Shown in pieces: positions 16,037 through 24,391 of a DNA stretch of 64,000 bases; positions within the stretch are counted from its first letter, which is position 1; each line of letters begins with the position of its first letter. The position numbers and the translations under genes are program-made. The notes below the pieces were generated by a model, which saw nothing but the letters and a program-made list of their open reading frames with translations, did no database searches and had not been told where the DNA came from. Source of the stretch: Streptomyces sp. Edi2 (GTDB lineage: Bacteria > Actinomycetota > Actinomycetes > Streptomycetales > Streptomycetaceae); the NCBI RefSeq assembly GCF_040253635.1, contig NZ_JBEJGX010000003.1:4799501-4863500 (forward strand), in the 5' to 3' direction.

Positions 16037-17197
16037 CTACTCGATCTCGACCCGGCCGTTGTGGCCCTGCTGCGCGGCGGTGCCGCCGTTCTTGTCGGTC
16101 TTGCCGTCCTGCCCCTCGGGGGTGCCGAGGTTGCGGCGGACCGAGTCGAGGATGGTCAGGCCCTGGCCGACCAGGCCGGCGGCGATCTCGCCCAGGCCGT
16201 CGGTGCCGTTGAGGACATTGACATTCGCGTTGGCCAGGCCCGCGGAGGCCTCCTTGACGATCTGCGGGAGCTGGTCGATCAGCATCCGGTCCAGGGCCAC
16301 GCGGTCGTGCGACGCGGCGGCCTCGGCCTGGATCTTCATCCGCTCGGCCTCGGCCAGGGCCAGCAGCCGGATGCGCTCGGCCTCCGCCTCGGCGGGCTTG
16401 ACGACCTCGGCCACCAGCTCCTGCTGACGCAGCTGCGCCGCGCGCTCGGCCAGCTCGGTCCGGGCGGCAAGCACCTCCTGCTGGGCGTGGGCCTGCGCCA
16501 GCGGACCGGCCTGCGCGGACCGGGCCTTGGCGCGGTCCACCTCGGCGGCGTACTCGGCCTGGACCACGGCGGTCTGCCGGGAGTACTCCGCCTGGTTGCG
16601 GACGGCCTCCTGCTCGGCCTCGGCCGAGGCCTGGGTGGCCTGCGCCTGGGCGATCTGTGCCTGCCGCTGGATGGCTGCCTTGTGCGGGGCGGACATGGCC
16701 TCGATGTAGCCGGTCTCGCCGTCGTCGATCGACTGGATCTGCAGCGAGTCGACGATCAGACCGATCTTCGCCATCTCGGTCTTGGAGGTCTCCAGGACCT
16801 CGGTGGCCAGCTTCTGGCGTTCGGTGACGATCTCCTCGACCGTCATCGAGCCGATGATGGACCGCAGATGACCGGCGAAGATCCGGCCGGTCAGCACCGA
16901 CATCTGGTCCTGGTCGGACAGGAACCGCTGACCGGCGTTGACCACGCTCTCGGTGTCGTTGCCGACCTTGAACGCGATCACCGCGCGCACCGTCAGCGCG
17001 ATGCCCTGCCGGGTCACACAGGTCTCCGAGACCTCCGCCTCGCACATGGCCAGCGTCAGAAAGCGGACCTTGCGGAAGACCGGCAACACGAATTTGCCGT
17101 GTCCGGTGACCACTCGGAACGGCGCGCCCCCCTGTCCACGCCTGCCTCCCGAGATCAGCATGGCTTGATCGGGGGCAGGAACGCGGTAACCGAACAT
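16037..17197 (-). CDS. Flotillin-like SPFH/band 7 protein
   Basis: 386 residues from ATG 17197, with AGGAGATATAAGG just upstream. The N-terminal SPFH domain (about residues 1-180; FRVVTGHGKFVLPVFRKVRF, then VEEIVTERQKLATEVLETSK) is followed by a long Ala/Glu/Gln-rich coiled coil (about 185-330) with EAEA repeats typical of flotillins, then a Gly/Thr-rich tail. Flotillins scaffold membrane microdomains. No strong TM helix is present, so attachment is by the SPFH hairpin. The NfeD-like gene 13 bp upstream is the usual partner of this family. Confidence 0.88.
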   Translation of the reverse strand: MFGYRVPAPDQAMLISGGRRGQGGAPFRVVTGHGKFVLPVFRKVRFLTLAMCEAEVSETCVTRQGIALTVRAVIAFKVGNDTESVVNAGQRFLSDQDQMSVLTGRIFAGHLRSIIGSMTVEEIVTERQKLATEVLETSKTEMAKIGLIVDSLQIQSIDDGETGYIEAMSAPHKAAIQRQAQIAQAQATQASAEAEQEAVRNQAEYSRQTAVVQAEYAAEVDRAKARSAQAGPLAQAHAQQEVLAARTELAERAAQLRQQELVAEVVKPAEAEAERIRLLALAEAERMKIQAEAAASHDRVALDRMLIDQLPQIVKEASAGLANANVNVLNGTDGLGEIAAGLVGQGLTILDSVRRNLGTPEGQDGKTDKNGGTAAQQGHNGRVEIE

Positions 17198-17209
17198 CCT
17201 TATATCTCC

Positions 17210-17461
17210 TCAACCGGCGTCGCCGGCATTGCCGGACAACGCGTCCAACGGATCCGCCCACTCCATGACGTCGACCTGGCGACTGCCACGGGACTCGATC
17301 ACGAGCACGGTGGCCCCTACCGGAAGGGGCTCGGCGGACCAGGCGAGAAAGGCCTCGCTACCGCCTCTGATCCGTACCAGGACCTCACCGGGACCGGCAG
17401 TCCCGCGCGTGCCGATGAGCAGCACTCCCGTACAGCCGATGACGGCATCGTCCTGTGCCAT
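17210..17461 (-). CDS. NfeD-like OB-fold protein
   Basis: 83 residues from ATG 17461, with a GGGGGAGG run upstream. It consists of one small beta-barrel (IGCTGVLLIGTRGTAGPGEV, PVGATVLVIESRGSRQVDVM) like the OB-fold domain at the end of NfeD proteins, without the protease or membrane parts. It lies 12 bp before the flotillin gene; NfeD and flotillin occur together widely, which supports a joint role in membrane organisation. It may be a stand-alone OB domain that binds the flotillin. Confidence 0.7.
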   Translation of the reverse strand: MAQDDAVIGCTGVLLIGTRGTAGPGEVLVRIRGGSEAFLAWSAEPLPVGATVLVIESRGSRQVDVMEWADPLDALSGNAGDAG

Positions 17462-17674
17462 TCGCGGCTGACCTCCCCCGTTACGTTCCTGGAAATCCGA
17501 CCATAGCGCTCCGGCACGCGGTGGCCTATGGGGGGTTGGCGGCGAGTTGGCGCAACCCGCCACAGCGGTCAATTTCCCGTGAAGACATCTGCAAAGGAAG
17601 TGCGGAATTCTCTTGATCGGGTGAATGGGCGACGGTGGTGACGAGGCGCTGGGGGCAATGCGTCGAGGGCCGCG

Positions 17675-17728
17675 GACCCCTACGGCCCTGATGACCCCTA
17701 CGGCCCTGATGACCCCTACGGCCCTGAT
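17675..17728. repeat. Three perfect 18-bp tandem repeats
   Basis: GACCCCTACGGCCCTGAT occurs three times head to tail, followed by a decayed copy (GCCCCCTGCGGCCCCTACGG) that runs into the end of the methyltransferase gene at 17743. In the 281-bp gap between that gene and the NfeD-like gene there is nothing else recognisable. Confidence 0.9.
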
Positions 17729-17742
17729 GCCCCCTGCGGCCC

Positions 17743-18564
17743 CTACGGCACCGGATTGACGGCCACGGCCTTGAAGAAGGTGTAGTGGAAGGTCCCGTCG
17801 CCTTCCGCGGTCCGCCGCAGATCGGTGATCCCGCGGTCCCAGTCGGCGGCGGTGGTCAGACCGAAGCCCAGGGCGTCGTCCCGGACCGCTTCGATCATGG
17901 CGATGAAGGTGTTCCGGGTGAAGCCTTCCACCAGGGCGGGCCGGGTCCGGTCGGCATAGACCGTACGGGGACGGATGACCACATCGCTGAATCCGGCGCC
18001 GGTGAGCAGCGGCTGCAGCTCCCGTCCCAGCAGCGCATTTCCGCCGGCTGCGGCCTGCAGGCGTACCTGATGCCCGATCACCTCATGGGCGTGCAGGCTG
18101 TCCGGATGGAAGACCACCGAGCCGTGGTCGCCCTCGATCACGGTGAGCGTCCCGCCGGGGCGCAGGAGCCGGCGCAGCATGGCCAGTGCCCGGTCGGGTT
18201 CCCAAAGGTGCTCCAGCACGAAGCAGGCGAAGATGTGGTCGAACTCGGCCGCTTGGAAGGGGAGATGGAACAGGTCGGCGGCCCGCCACGTCACGTCGGC
18301 CCGTGGCTCCTGCTCCGTCACGTAGGCGCAGGCCTGGGCCAGTGACTTCTCGGAACGGTCGACCGCGACGATCCGCGCCCGCGGACTGTTCCTGGCCAGA
18401 TGTACGGTCTGCGCGCCCACCCCGCAGCCGACCTCCAGGACACAGCTGCCGGCGGGGTACGCCGTTCCGGCGTGCAGCAAGGGGGCCAGGGTGTCCGCCT
18501 GGTCGCAGAGGCGCCGGGCCTCGCGGGGCAAGTAACCGTGAACGTAAGCCGTGTTCATGTCCAT
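17743..18564 (-). CDS. Class I SAM-dependent methyltransferase
   Basis: 273 residues from ATG 18564 (MDMNTAYVHGYL). The SAM-binding fold has motif I VLEVGCGVGAQTVHLA, the acidic residue after strand 2 (ARIVAVDRSEKSL), motif II FDHIFACFVLEHL and motif III LLRPGGTLTVIEGDHGS, as in UbiE/UbiG-like enzymes. The acceptor is unknown. The start codons of this gene and the divergent MocR regulator are only 28 bp apart, so their promoters must overlap, which argues for control by the MocR protein. Confidence 0.87.
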   Translation of the reverse strand: MDMNTAYVHGYLPREARRLCDQADTLAPLLHAGTAYPAGSCVLEVGCGVGAQTVHLARNSPRARIVAVDRSEKSLAQACAYVTEQEPRADVTWRAADLFHLPFQAAEFDHIFACFVLEHLWEPDRALAMLRRLLRPGGTLTVIEGDHGSVVFHPDSLHAHEVIGHQVRLQAAAGGNALLGRELQPLLTGAGFSDVVIRPRTVYADRTRPALVEGFTRNTFIAMIEAVRDDALGFGLTTAADWDRGITDLRRTAEGDGTFHYTFFKAVAVNPVP

Positions 18565-18592
18565 GGCTTCACCGTGCCGGGACAATGGCCCG

Positions 18593-20191
18593 GTGCACAG
18601 GTCCAAAGAACGGCTCACCGGCAGGTCCATAACTTTCTCAAGTCCCTCACCTTCCGTGGAACCCTCGTCCGCCGCCTCGTCGCCCTCTGCCCGGGCCTCC
18701 GGCTCCTCCGACGCCTCCGGCTCCTCCGACTTCCTGCAGCTGAACATCGCGGAAGCGCGCGCGGGCGGCCGGACGGACTGGCTCGCCCGGGAGTTGCGGC
18801 GCGCGATCGCGGACGGGCGGCTACCGGTCGGGAGCAGGCTGCCCGCCACCCGGGTACTCGCCGCTGACCTGCGGGTATCGCGGGGGGTGGTCACCGAGGC
18901 GTATCAGCGGCTGACCGAGGACGGGCAGCTCGCCGGGCGGCGGAGAGGCGGGACCGTGGTCGTCGCCGCGCCCGTGACGGCCACGGCGGGGTCCACGGTG
19001 GCCACGGCGAAGACCACAGGGGCGGCGCCGTCCGTGCACCGAGCCGTCACTCCGTTCGCCGCGCCGCCCGGCCCGGAGATCTTCGACCAGCTCCGCACCG
19101 CGCCCGCACGGATCGATCTCGCACCCGGCGTACCCGACCTGTCCGCCTTCCCCCGCACCTCCTGGCTCCGCGCCGAACGCGCGGTGCTCGCCGGTCTTGC
19201 CTCCGCCGAGCTCGGTTACGGGGACCCCCGCGGCACTCCCGCACTACGGCGGGCCGTCGCCGACTGGCTGGCCCGTAACCGCGGGATCAGGGCGGACCCG
19301 GACGAGGTGCTGATCGTTTCCGGTACCGCGCAGGCCCTCGGCCTGATCGCCCAGGTGCTGCACCGTGACGGGATCCGGGAGATCGCGGTGGAGGACCCCG
19401 GCTCCCTCGGAGCGCAACAGCATCTGCGCCACTGGCAGCAGGGGACGCCGCCGGTGCCGGTCGACGAGTACGGGATACGGGTCGATGCGCTGCAAGCGAG
19501 CGGTGCGCGGGCCGTACTGCTCACCCCGGCACACCAGTTCCCGACCGGGGTGGTGCTCGACGGCGGCCGGCGCCGCGAGCTGATGCGCTGGGCGGCCGAC
19601 GGCGGCCTGATCATCGAGGACGACTACGACGCCGAGCACCGCTACGACCGTGCGCCGGCCCCCGCGCTGCGCTCACTCCTGGCCGACCAGGTCTGCTACG
19701 CCGGCAGCGTCTCCAAGCTGCTCGCGCCCGCCCTGCGGGTGGGCTGGGTGCTGGCGCCGCCGCGGTATCGCACGGCGCTGGTCGACGCCAAACGGTTCGC
19801 AGACCTCGGCAACGCCGCACTGCCGCAGCTGGTGCTGGCCCGGCTGATGGAATCGGGCGAGCTGGAACGCCGGTTGCGGCTGCTGCGCCGGCGCCACCGG
19901 CAGCGCCGGGACGCCATGATCGCGGCGATCAGGGCCCATCTGCCGGGCGCGACCGTGCACGGCGCGGCGGCCGGCCTGCATCTGACGATCACCTTCGCGC
20001 CGGGCGCCTGCCGCGGCTCCGATACGGACCTGGCCGCGGCGGCCCTCGCCCGCGGCGTCAAGGTCCAGCCGCTGTCCTGGCACCGCCAACTCCCTGCCGC
20101 GCCGGGCCTGGTCCTCGGCTATGCCGCCCGCACTCCGGGCGAGATCACGGAGGGTGTGGCCGTCCTGGGGGAGGTGCTGACGGGCGGGTGA
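18593..20191 (+). CDS. MocR-type regulator (GntR helix-turn-helix plus aminotransferase domain)
   Basis: 532 residues from GTG 18593. Domain order: a Ser/Pro-rich leader, a GntR winged helix (LARELRRAIADGRLPVGSRL, then VLAADLRVSRGVVTEAYQRL) and a class I aminotransferase-like domain to the end with the PLP lysine in YAGSVSKLLAPALRVGW and the aspartate in IIEDDYDAEHRYD. MocR proteins sense PLP or amino compounds and usually control a neighbouring divergent gene, here the methyltransferase. GACAAT at 18581-18586 resembles a -10 box 7 bases before the GTG, so a leaderless mRNA is possible. An in-frame ATG at 18563 would overlap the methyltransferase start. Confidence 0.85.
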   Translation: MHRSKERLTGRSITFSSPSPSVEPSSAASSPSARASGSSDASGSSDFLQLNIAEARAGGRTDWLARELRRAIADGRLPVGSRLPATRVLAADLRVSRGVVTEAYQRLTEDGQLAGRRRGGTVVVAAPVTATAGSTVATAKTTGAAPSVHRAVTPFAAPPGPEIFDQLRTAPARIDLAPGVPDLSAFPRTSWLRAERAVLAGLASAELGYGDPRGTPALRRAVADWLARNRGIRADPDEVLIVSGTAQALGLIAQVLHRDGIREIAVEDPGSLGAQQHLRHWQQGTPPVPVDEYGIRVDALQASGARAVLLTPAHQFPTGVVLDGGRRRELMRWAADGGLIIEDDYDAEHRYDRAPAPALRSLLADQVCYAGSVSKLLAPALRVGWVLAPPRYRTALVDAKRFADLGNAALPQLVLARLMESGELERRLRLLRRRHRQRRDAMIAAIRAHLPGATVHGAAAGLHLTITFAPGACRGSDTDLAAAALARGVKVQPLSWHRQLPAAPGLVLGYAARTPGEITEGVAVLGEVLTGG

Positions 20192-20340
20192 GCCGGGAGC
20201 GGGGCGGAGGGGAGCGGGGGCCTGCCGATTGCGCTGGTGGCGCCGGTCGTGTCGGTCGCGCCGGGGCCCTCGGTCGCGCCGGGCCCCTCGGTTGCGCCGC
20301 TCAGGGGCAGCCGGACGGCAGGCTCCCCGCCTGCGCCTGA

Positions 20341-20802
20341 TCAGCGGAAGGGAAGCGGCCGCCCCTTCTCCTCCTCCGGGCGGGGCCCGAAGATGCGGCG
20401 TTCGTCGCCGGTGATCGCGACATCGTGGATGCCGGCCTCCCGGCGGCGCATCAGGCCTTCGTCGTCGAACTCCCACAGCTCGTTGCCGTAGCTGCGCCAC
20501 CACTGGCCGGCCGCGTCATGGGACTCGTACTGGAAGCGCACCGCGATGCGGTTGCCGTGGTAGGACCAGAGCTCCTTGCGCAGTGCGTAGTCCAGTTCGC
20601 GGGTCCACTTCTGGTGCAGGAACGCGATGATCTCGTCGCGGCCGGTGAGGAAGGTGTCCCGGTTCCGCCAGACCGAGTCCTCGGTGTAGGCGAGGGCGAC
20701 CCGCTCCGGATCGCGGGTGTTCCAGGCGTCCTCGGCCGCCTGGACCTTCTGCAGCGCGCTGGGCTCGTCGAACGGCGGGAAGGGTGGGCGTGCTGGTGCC
20801 AT
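20341..20802 (-). CDS. DUF1348 / NTF2-like protein
   Basis: 153 residues from ATG 20802, with AAGGAG upstream. The protein has the DUF1348 pattern: [45 protein letters not shown], then [18 protein letters not shown]. It is a small NTF2-fold protein without assigned chemistry. It lies 89 bp after the pyridoxamine-oxidase-like gene on the same strand, and the two are probably one operon divergent from the CGNR regulator. Confidence 0.83.
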   Translation of the reverse strand: MAPARPPFPPFDEPSALQKVQAAEDAWNTRDPERVALAYTEDSVWRNRDTFLTGRDEIIAFLHQKWTRELDYALRKELWSYHGNRIAVRFQYESHDAAGQWWRSYGNELWEFDDEGLMRRREAGIHDVAITGDERRIFGPRPEEEKGRPLPFR

Positions 20803-20891
20803 GGCGGGCTCCTTCTCTTGGCTGTGGGGGGAACCCGGGCGGGCTCTTCGGGCGGAGGCTTCGGGGCTCAGCGGAGGCGCCGGCCGGAGGT

Positions 20892-21779
20892 TCATGCGCT
20901 GTCCCGCACGGGTGGGTTGGCGGGCGAGTACTCGGGCGTGGACCAGCGCAGCGGGCTCGCGTGCGGGGTCTCCACGGTTTCGGCCACCGTGAAGTGCAGG
21001 GTGCGGCCGGCCGCGCCGAAGACGGTGGTCGCGGTGCCGGTGAGCTGGAGCGTGCTGCCGGTGCTCCAGTCGACGAACAGCAGTCCGGCGCGCGGATCGC
21101 CTTCGAGATTGCCCAGGGTCAGGAACATCGCGTTGCCCGGGTAGTCCTGCCAGGAGAGTTCGTTCGGCGAGGTCACCCGGACGAAGCCGGGGTTGCCGCC
21201 GCGGTGGCCGGCATCGGCGCCGTCGGCGGCCGCGGTGGCGAGGAAGAAGGTGTCGGCGGCGCGGATGAGCCGCTGCTGCCCGGGGGTGAGCTCCCGGCCC
21301 CGCCGCGTGGCACCGGCCGGGGCGGGGACAGGCGCCAGGAGCGTCCGCCGCTGCAGGTATTTCGGGCAGTTGGCGAAAACCTGCTCGGTCGCCACCACGA
21401 ACCCGCGCGGCGTCGGTGCGGCCGTGCCGTTGAGGCGCAAACGGCGCCGGGTGCGGGGATCGAGAGCGAGGGTGCCGATGCCGGTTCCCTCGGTCGCGAG
21501 GGCCGTGGTGAGCGGGTCGCCGTCCGGCGGGCCGCCCGTGACCGCGATCCGCCGGGGGCCCGTGGCCCGTACGAATCCGGGAGCGCCGGTGAGCAGCGAG
21601 CCCCACATCCGGCCGGCCTCGTCCGCCGCGCCGATCACCAACATCGGCTGCAGCCCGAGGAAGGCCGCGGCCACCTCGCGGAGGCCCGGTCCGATGGAGC
21701 GGCCGATGTGATCGGCCACGGCGCGTAGGCCGAGCCGGTCCTGCACGGCGCGCGAGCCCTCGTGGTACGGATCCTCCAC
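20892..21779 (-). CDS. Pyridoxamine 5'-phosphate oxidase-like flavin protein
   Basis: 295 residues, longer than ordinary PNPOx-like proteins. It has two split-barrel halves: the first with [20 protein letters not shown], the second with [20 protein letters not shown], the strand [20 protein letters not shown] and [20 protein letters not shown]. This double-domain group probably binds FMN or F420; the reaction is unknown. First gene of a likely operon with the DUF1348 gene. The divergent CGNR regulator starts 180 bp away. Confidence 0.83.
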   Translation of the reverse strand: MEDPYHEGSRAVQDRLGLRAVADHIGRSIGPGLREVAAAFLGLQPMLVIGAADEAGRMWGSLLTGAPGFVRATGPRRIAVTGGPPDGDPLTTALATEGTGIGTLALDPRTRRRLRLNGTAAPTPRGFVVATEQVFANCPKYLQRRTLLAPVPAPAGATRRGRELTPGQQRLIRAADTFFLATAAADGADAGHRGGNPGFVRVTSPNELSWQDYPGNAMFLTLGNLEGDPRAGLLFVDWSTGSTLQLTGTATTVFGAAGRTLHFTVAETVETPHASPLRWSTPEYSPANPPVRDSA

Positions 21780-21895
21780 GGTCCTCAGCTCCTCGGATCG
21801 AGCCGCGCTCTAACTGGTGAAAATGATGTTAGGGGTTAGTGGTGTGGGCCGGCAACCTCTTACGTACTCTTGAATGGTTAGCCCAAGGGGGCCCG

Positions 21896-21931
21896 GACGT
21901 CAGAAGGCTGACGTCAGAAGGCCGACGTCAG
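21896..21931. promoter_or_regulatory. Three GACGTCAG boxes at 14-bp spacing
   Basis: GACGTCAG starts at 21896, 21910 and 21924; the first two extend to GACGTCAGAAGGC. The core GACGTC is itself a palindrome. The array lies directly before the RBS of the CGNR regulator (start 21959), so it is in the leader or promoter and could be an autoregulatory site. A second weak dyad, CTAAC...GTTAG, is at 21810-21832. Confidence 0.45.
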
Positions 21932-21958
21932 CAGGATCAGAAGGAGGAGTCAGGGAAG

Positions 21959-22504
21959 ATGCCCGCACTCGACCCCCGCCCTCTGACCGGAGAGCCCGTC
22001 TCGCTGGATCTGCTGAACACCCGCTGGATGTCCGACGGCGTACGCCAGGATCTGCTCACCGGCCCCGAAGGGCTGCGCATCTGGCTCGCGAGCAACGGTC
22101 TCGCCCGCCGCTTCCCCGCCGACGACGCCGCCGCACTGGAGCATGTGCTGCTCGCCCGCGAGGCCCTTGCCCTCGCCGTCGACGGCCCCGGCGGCACGGC
22201 CGGTACCGAGGGCGTCAACGCCGTACTCGGCCATGGCCGGATCCGCGCCACCCTGATGCCCGAGGGCCCCGGCGAGGTGGCGGAGTTCGAGGATCCGTCC
22301 TGGGGCGCAGCCTGGACCGCGACCCGTGACTACCTGGATCTGCTGCGCACCGCCCCCGACCGGATCCGCGGCTGCGCGCACGGGGCGTGCATCCTGCACT
22401 TCTTCGACACCTCGCGGAACGGCACCCGCCGCTGGTGCTCGATGGCCGCCTGCGGCAACCGTGCGAAGGCCTCCCGCCACTACGCGAAGACGCGCGCGGT
22501 CTGA
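21959..22504 (+). CDS. CGNR zinc-finger transcriptional regulator
   Basis: 181 residues from ATG 21959, with AAGGAGGAG upstream. The N-terminal ABATE-like domain (PVSLDLLNTRWMSDGVRQDL) is followed by the C-terminal CGNR finger: RGCAHGACILHFFDTSRNGT, then RWCSMAACGNRAKASRHYAK with four cysteines and the CGNR signature. These proteins are stress- or ligand-responsive regulators. It is divergent from the PPOX/DUF1348 operon and is its likely regulator. Confidence 0.88.
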   Translation: MPALDPRPLTGEPVSLDLLNTRWMSDGVRQDLLTGPEGLRIWLASNGLARRFPADDAAALEHVLLAREALALAVDGPGGTAGTEGVNAVLGHGRIRATLMPEGPGEVAEFEDPSWGAAWTATRDYLDLLRTAPDRIRGCAHGACILHFFDTSRNGTRRWCSMAACGNRAKASRHYAKTRAV

Positions 22505-22684
22505 CCGCCGGTCCGCCCGGGCTGCTCACAGCCACGGTGGCCTGCGGCTTCTTTCCTTTTATGGCACGTGAGTTCGAAGATTCGACTAAGATCAACTACG
22601 TGACCGCGGTCCCTGCCACGCCCCATTCGTGGCGGGGCCGTTGTGTCTTCTGCCGGTACACCGAAGAGAGGATTCCCCCCACAC

Positions 22685-23086
22685 ATGACCCGTTCGAAGC
22701 TGCTCCGTACGCTGACCGTCGCCGGAACGATCGTGCTGAGCGCCGTCGCCGCCACCCCGGCCGCGCACGCCGCCGCATCCTCCTGCACCCACGACTGGTC
22801 GGGGCCGCAGATCTGCATCAAGGCCGACGGCAGGGACGGGACGCCCAACCCCGGTACCGTCACCGCCTCCTGGACCAACCCGTCCAAGAGCCGGAAGTCC
22901 GCGACCGTCTACATCTCCAATTCGGAGGGCATGAGCTACTCGTTCAAGGCGAAGCGGTCCGGTGGCGAGATCGTCGGCCACACCGTCCCGGGGCTGCAGC
23001 CGAGCGGCAGCACGCTCTGTGTCCGTTTCAAGGGCAGCTCGCACAAGGCCTGCCTGGAGATGATCAACCGCAACGGCTCCTTCTAG
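22685..23086 (+). CDS. Small secreted protein of unknown function
   Basis: 133 residues from ATG 22685, with GAGAGG upstream. A signal peptide (LLRTLTVAGTIVLSAVAATP, cleavage near AHA-AAS) leaves a compact mature domain of about 100 residues with four cysteines (SSCTHDWSG, QICIKAD, TLCVRFK, KACLEM), suggesting two disulfides, and an all-beta look. I do not recognise a named family. The upstream region around 22560-22610 is relatively AT-rich (TTCGAAGATTCGACTAAG), so it may have its own promoter. A strong hairpin follows. Confidence 0.75.
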   Translation: MTRSKLLRTLTVAGTIVLSAVAATPAAHAAASSCTHDWSGPQICIKADGRDGTPNPGTVTASWTNPSKSRKSATVYISNSEGMSYSFKAKRSGGEIVGHTVPGLQPSGSTLCVRFKGSSHKACLEMINRNGSF

Positions 23087-23102
23087 GGGCACCGCGCGGA
23101 CA

Positions 23103-23140
23103 CGAAGCGGCCGCAGCTCACCCGGGCTGCGGCCGCTTCG
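23103..23140. terminator. Bidirectional terminator hairpin
   Basis: Perfect 15-bp stem (CGAAGCGGCCGCAGC with its complement) and an 8-base loop between the convergent secreted-protein and rocD-like genes. Confidence 0.85.
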
Positions 23141-23155
23141 GCCTTCCGGCAGGGG

Positions 23156-24391
23156 TCAGACCAGCGCCCGCTCCAGGCTCCCCAGCGCCGCATCCAGTTC
23201 CTCACCGGTGATGGTCAGCGGCGGGGCCAGCCGGATCGTCGAGCCATGGGTGTCCTTGACCAGGATGCCTTCCTTCAGCAGGCGTTCGCTGATCTCCCGG
23301 CCGGTGCCGAGCGCGGGGTCGATGTCGACACCGGCCCACAGGCCGCGGGCGCGGAAGCCGGTCACGCCCTTGCCGGTCAGCGCGGCCAGACCGCTGCGCA
23401 GCCGCTCGCCCAGCTCGGCGGCGCGGCGCTGGAACTCCCCGGTGGAGAGCAGTTCCACGACGGCCGAACCGACCGCGGCCGCCAGGGGGTTGCCGCCGAA
23501 GGTCGAACCGTGCTGGCCGGGGCCCAGGACACCGAGCACGTCGCGGCGGGCGACGACCGCGGAGACCGGGACGATGCCGCCGCCGAGCGCCTTGCCGAGC
23601 AGCAGCACATCCGGCACCACGGACTCGTGCTCGACGGCCAGGGTGGTGCCGGTGCGGCCCAGCCCGGACTGGATCTCGTCGGCGATGAACAGGCACCCGG
23701 CCCGCCGGGTCAGTTCGCGTACGCCGGTGAGGTAGCCGTCGTCGGGGATCACGACACCCGCCTCGCCCTGGATGGGCTCGATCAGCACGGCGGCCGTCGT
23801 CTCGTCCACGGCCGCTTCGAGCGCGGCGAGATCGTTGTAGGGGACGGTGCGGAAGCCGGGGGCGAAGGGCCCGAAGCCGACGCGGGCCGTGTCGTCGTCG
23901 GAGAAGCCGACGATGGTCGTGGTCCGGCCGTGGAAGTTGCCGCCGGCCACCACGATCGTCGCCCGGTCCGCCGGGACACCCTTGACGTCGTACGCCCACT
24001 TGCGCGCGACCTTGATGCCGCTCTCCACCGCCTCGGCGCCGGTGTTCATCGGCAGGACCATGTCCTGGCCGGTCAGCTCGGCGAGGCCTTCGGCGAAACC
24101 GGCGAGCCGGTCGTTGTGGAAGGCGCGGGAGGTGAGGGTGAGCTGGTCGAGCTGGCGGTGCGCGGCCTCGATCAGGGCCGGGTGGCGGTGGCCGAAGTTG
24201 AGCGCCGAGTAGCCGGCCAGCATGTCGAGGTAGCGGCGCCCCTCGACGTCCTCGACCCAGACCCCTTCGGCGCGCGCGACCACCACGGGCAGCGGGTGGT
24301 AATTGTGCGCGAGGACCGGGCCCTCGGCCTGGATCAGCTCCGCGGACGAACGGGGAGCGTGCACGCGGGCGGTACGGGTGGGAGCGGTCAT
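23156..24391 (-). CDS. rocD: Ornithine aminotransferase
   Basis: 411 residues from ATG 24391. Class III PLP aminotransferase: YSALNFGHRHPALIEAAHRQ, the GAEAVESGIKVARKWAYDVK segment, GGNFHGRTTTIVGFSDDD, the PLP-contacting aspartate in CLFIADEIQSGLGRTG and the PLP lysine in VLLLGKALGGGIVPVSAVV. The size and motifs are those of RocD, which turns ornithine plus 2-oxoglutarate into glutamate semialdehyde and glutamate. Its ATG shares bases with the upstream stop (TGATG), so it is coupled to the guanidino-hydrolase gene. Together they would carry arginine-derived ornithine to glutamate/proline. Confidence 0.9.
   Translation of the reverse strand: MTAPTRTARVHAPRSSAELIQAEGPVLAHNYHPLPVVVARAEGVWVEDVEGRRYLDMLAGYSALNFGHRHPALIEAAHRQLDQLTLTSRAFHNDRLAGFAEGLAELTGQDMVLPMNTGAEAVESGIKVARKWAYDVKGVPADRATIVVAGGNFHGRTTTIVGFSDDDTARVGFGPFAPGFRTVPYNDLAALEAAVDETTAAVLIEPIQGEAGVVIPDDGYLTGVRELTRRAGCLFIADEIQSGLGRTGTTLAVEHESVVPDVLLLGKALGGGIVPVSAVVARRDVLGVLGPGQHGSTFGGNPLAAAVGSAVVELLSTGEFQRRAAELGERLRSGLAALTGKGVTGFRARGLWAGVDIDPALGTGREISERLLKEGILVKDTHGSTIRLAPPLTITGEELDAALGSLERALV

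Noticed and set aside
17675..17728. CRISPR-like regular repeat
   Set aside because: Units are strictly tandem with no spacers; it is a minisatellite.
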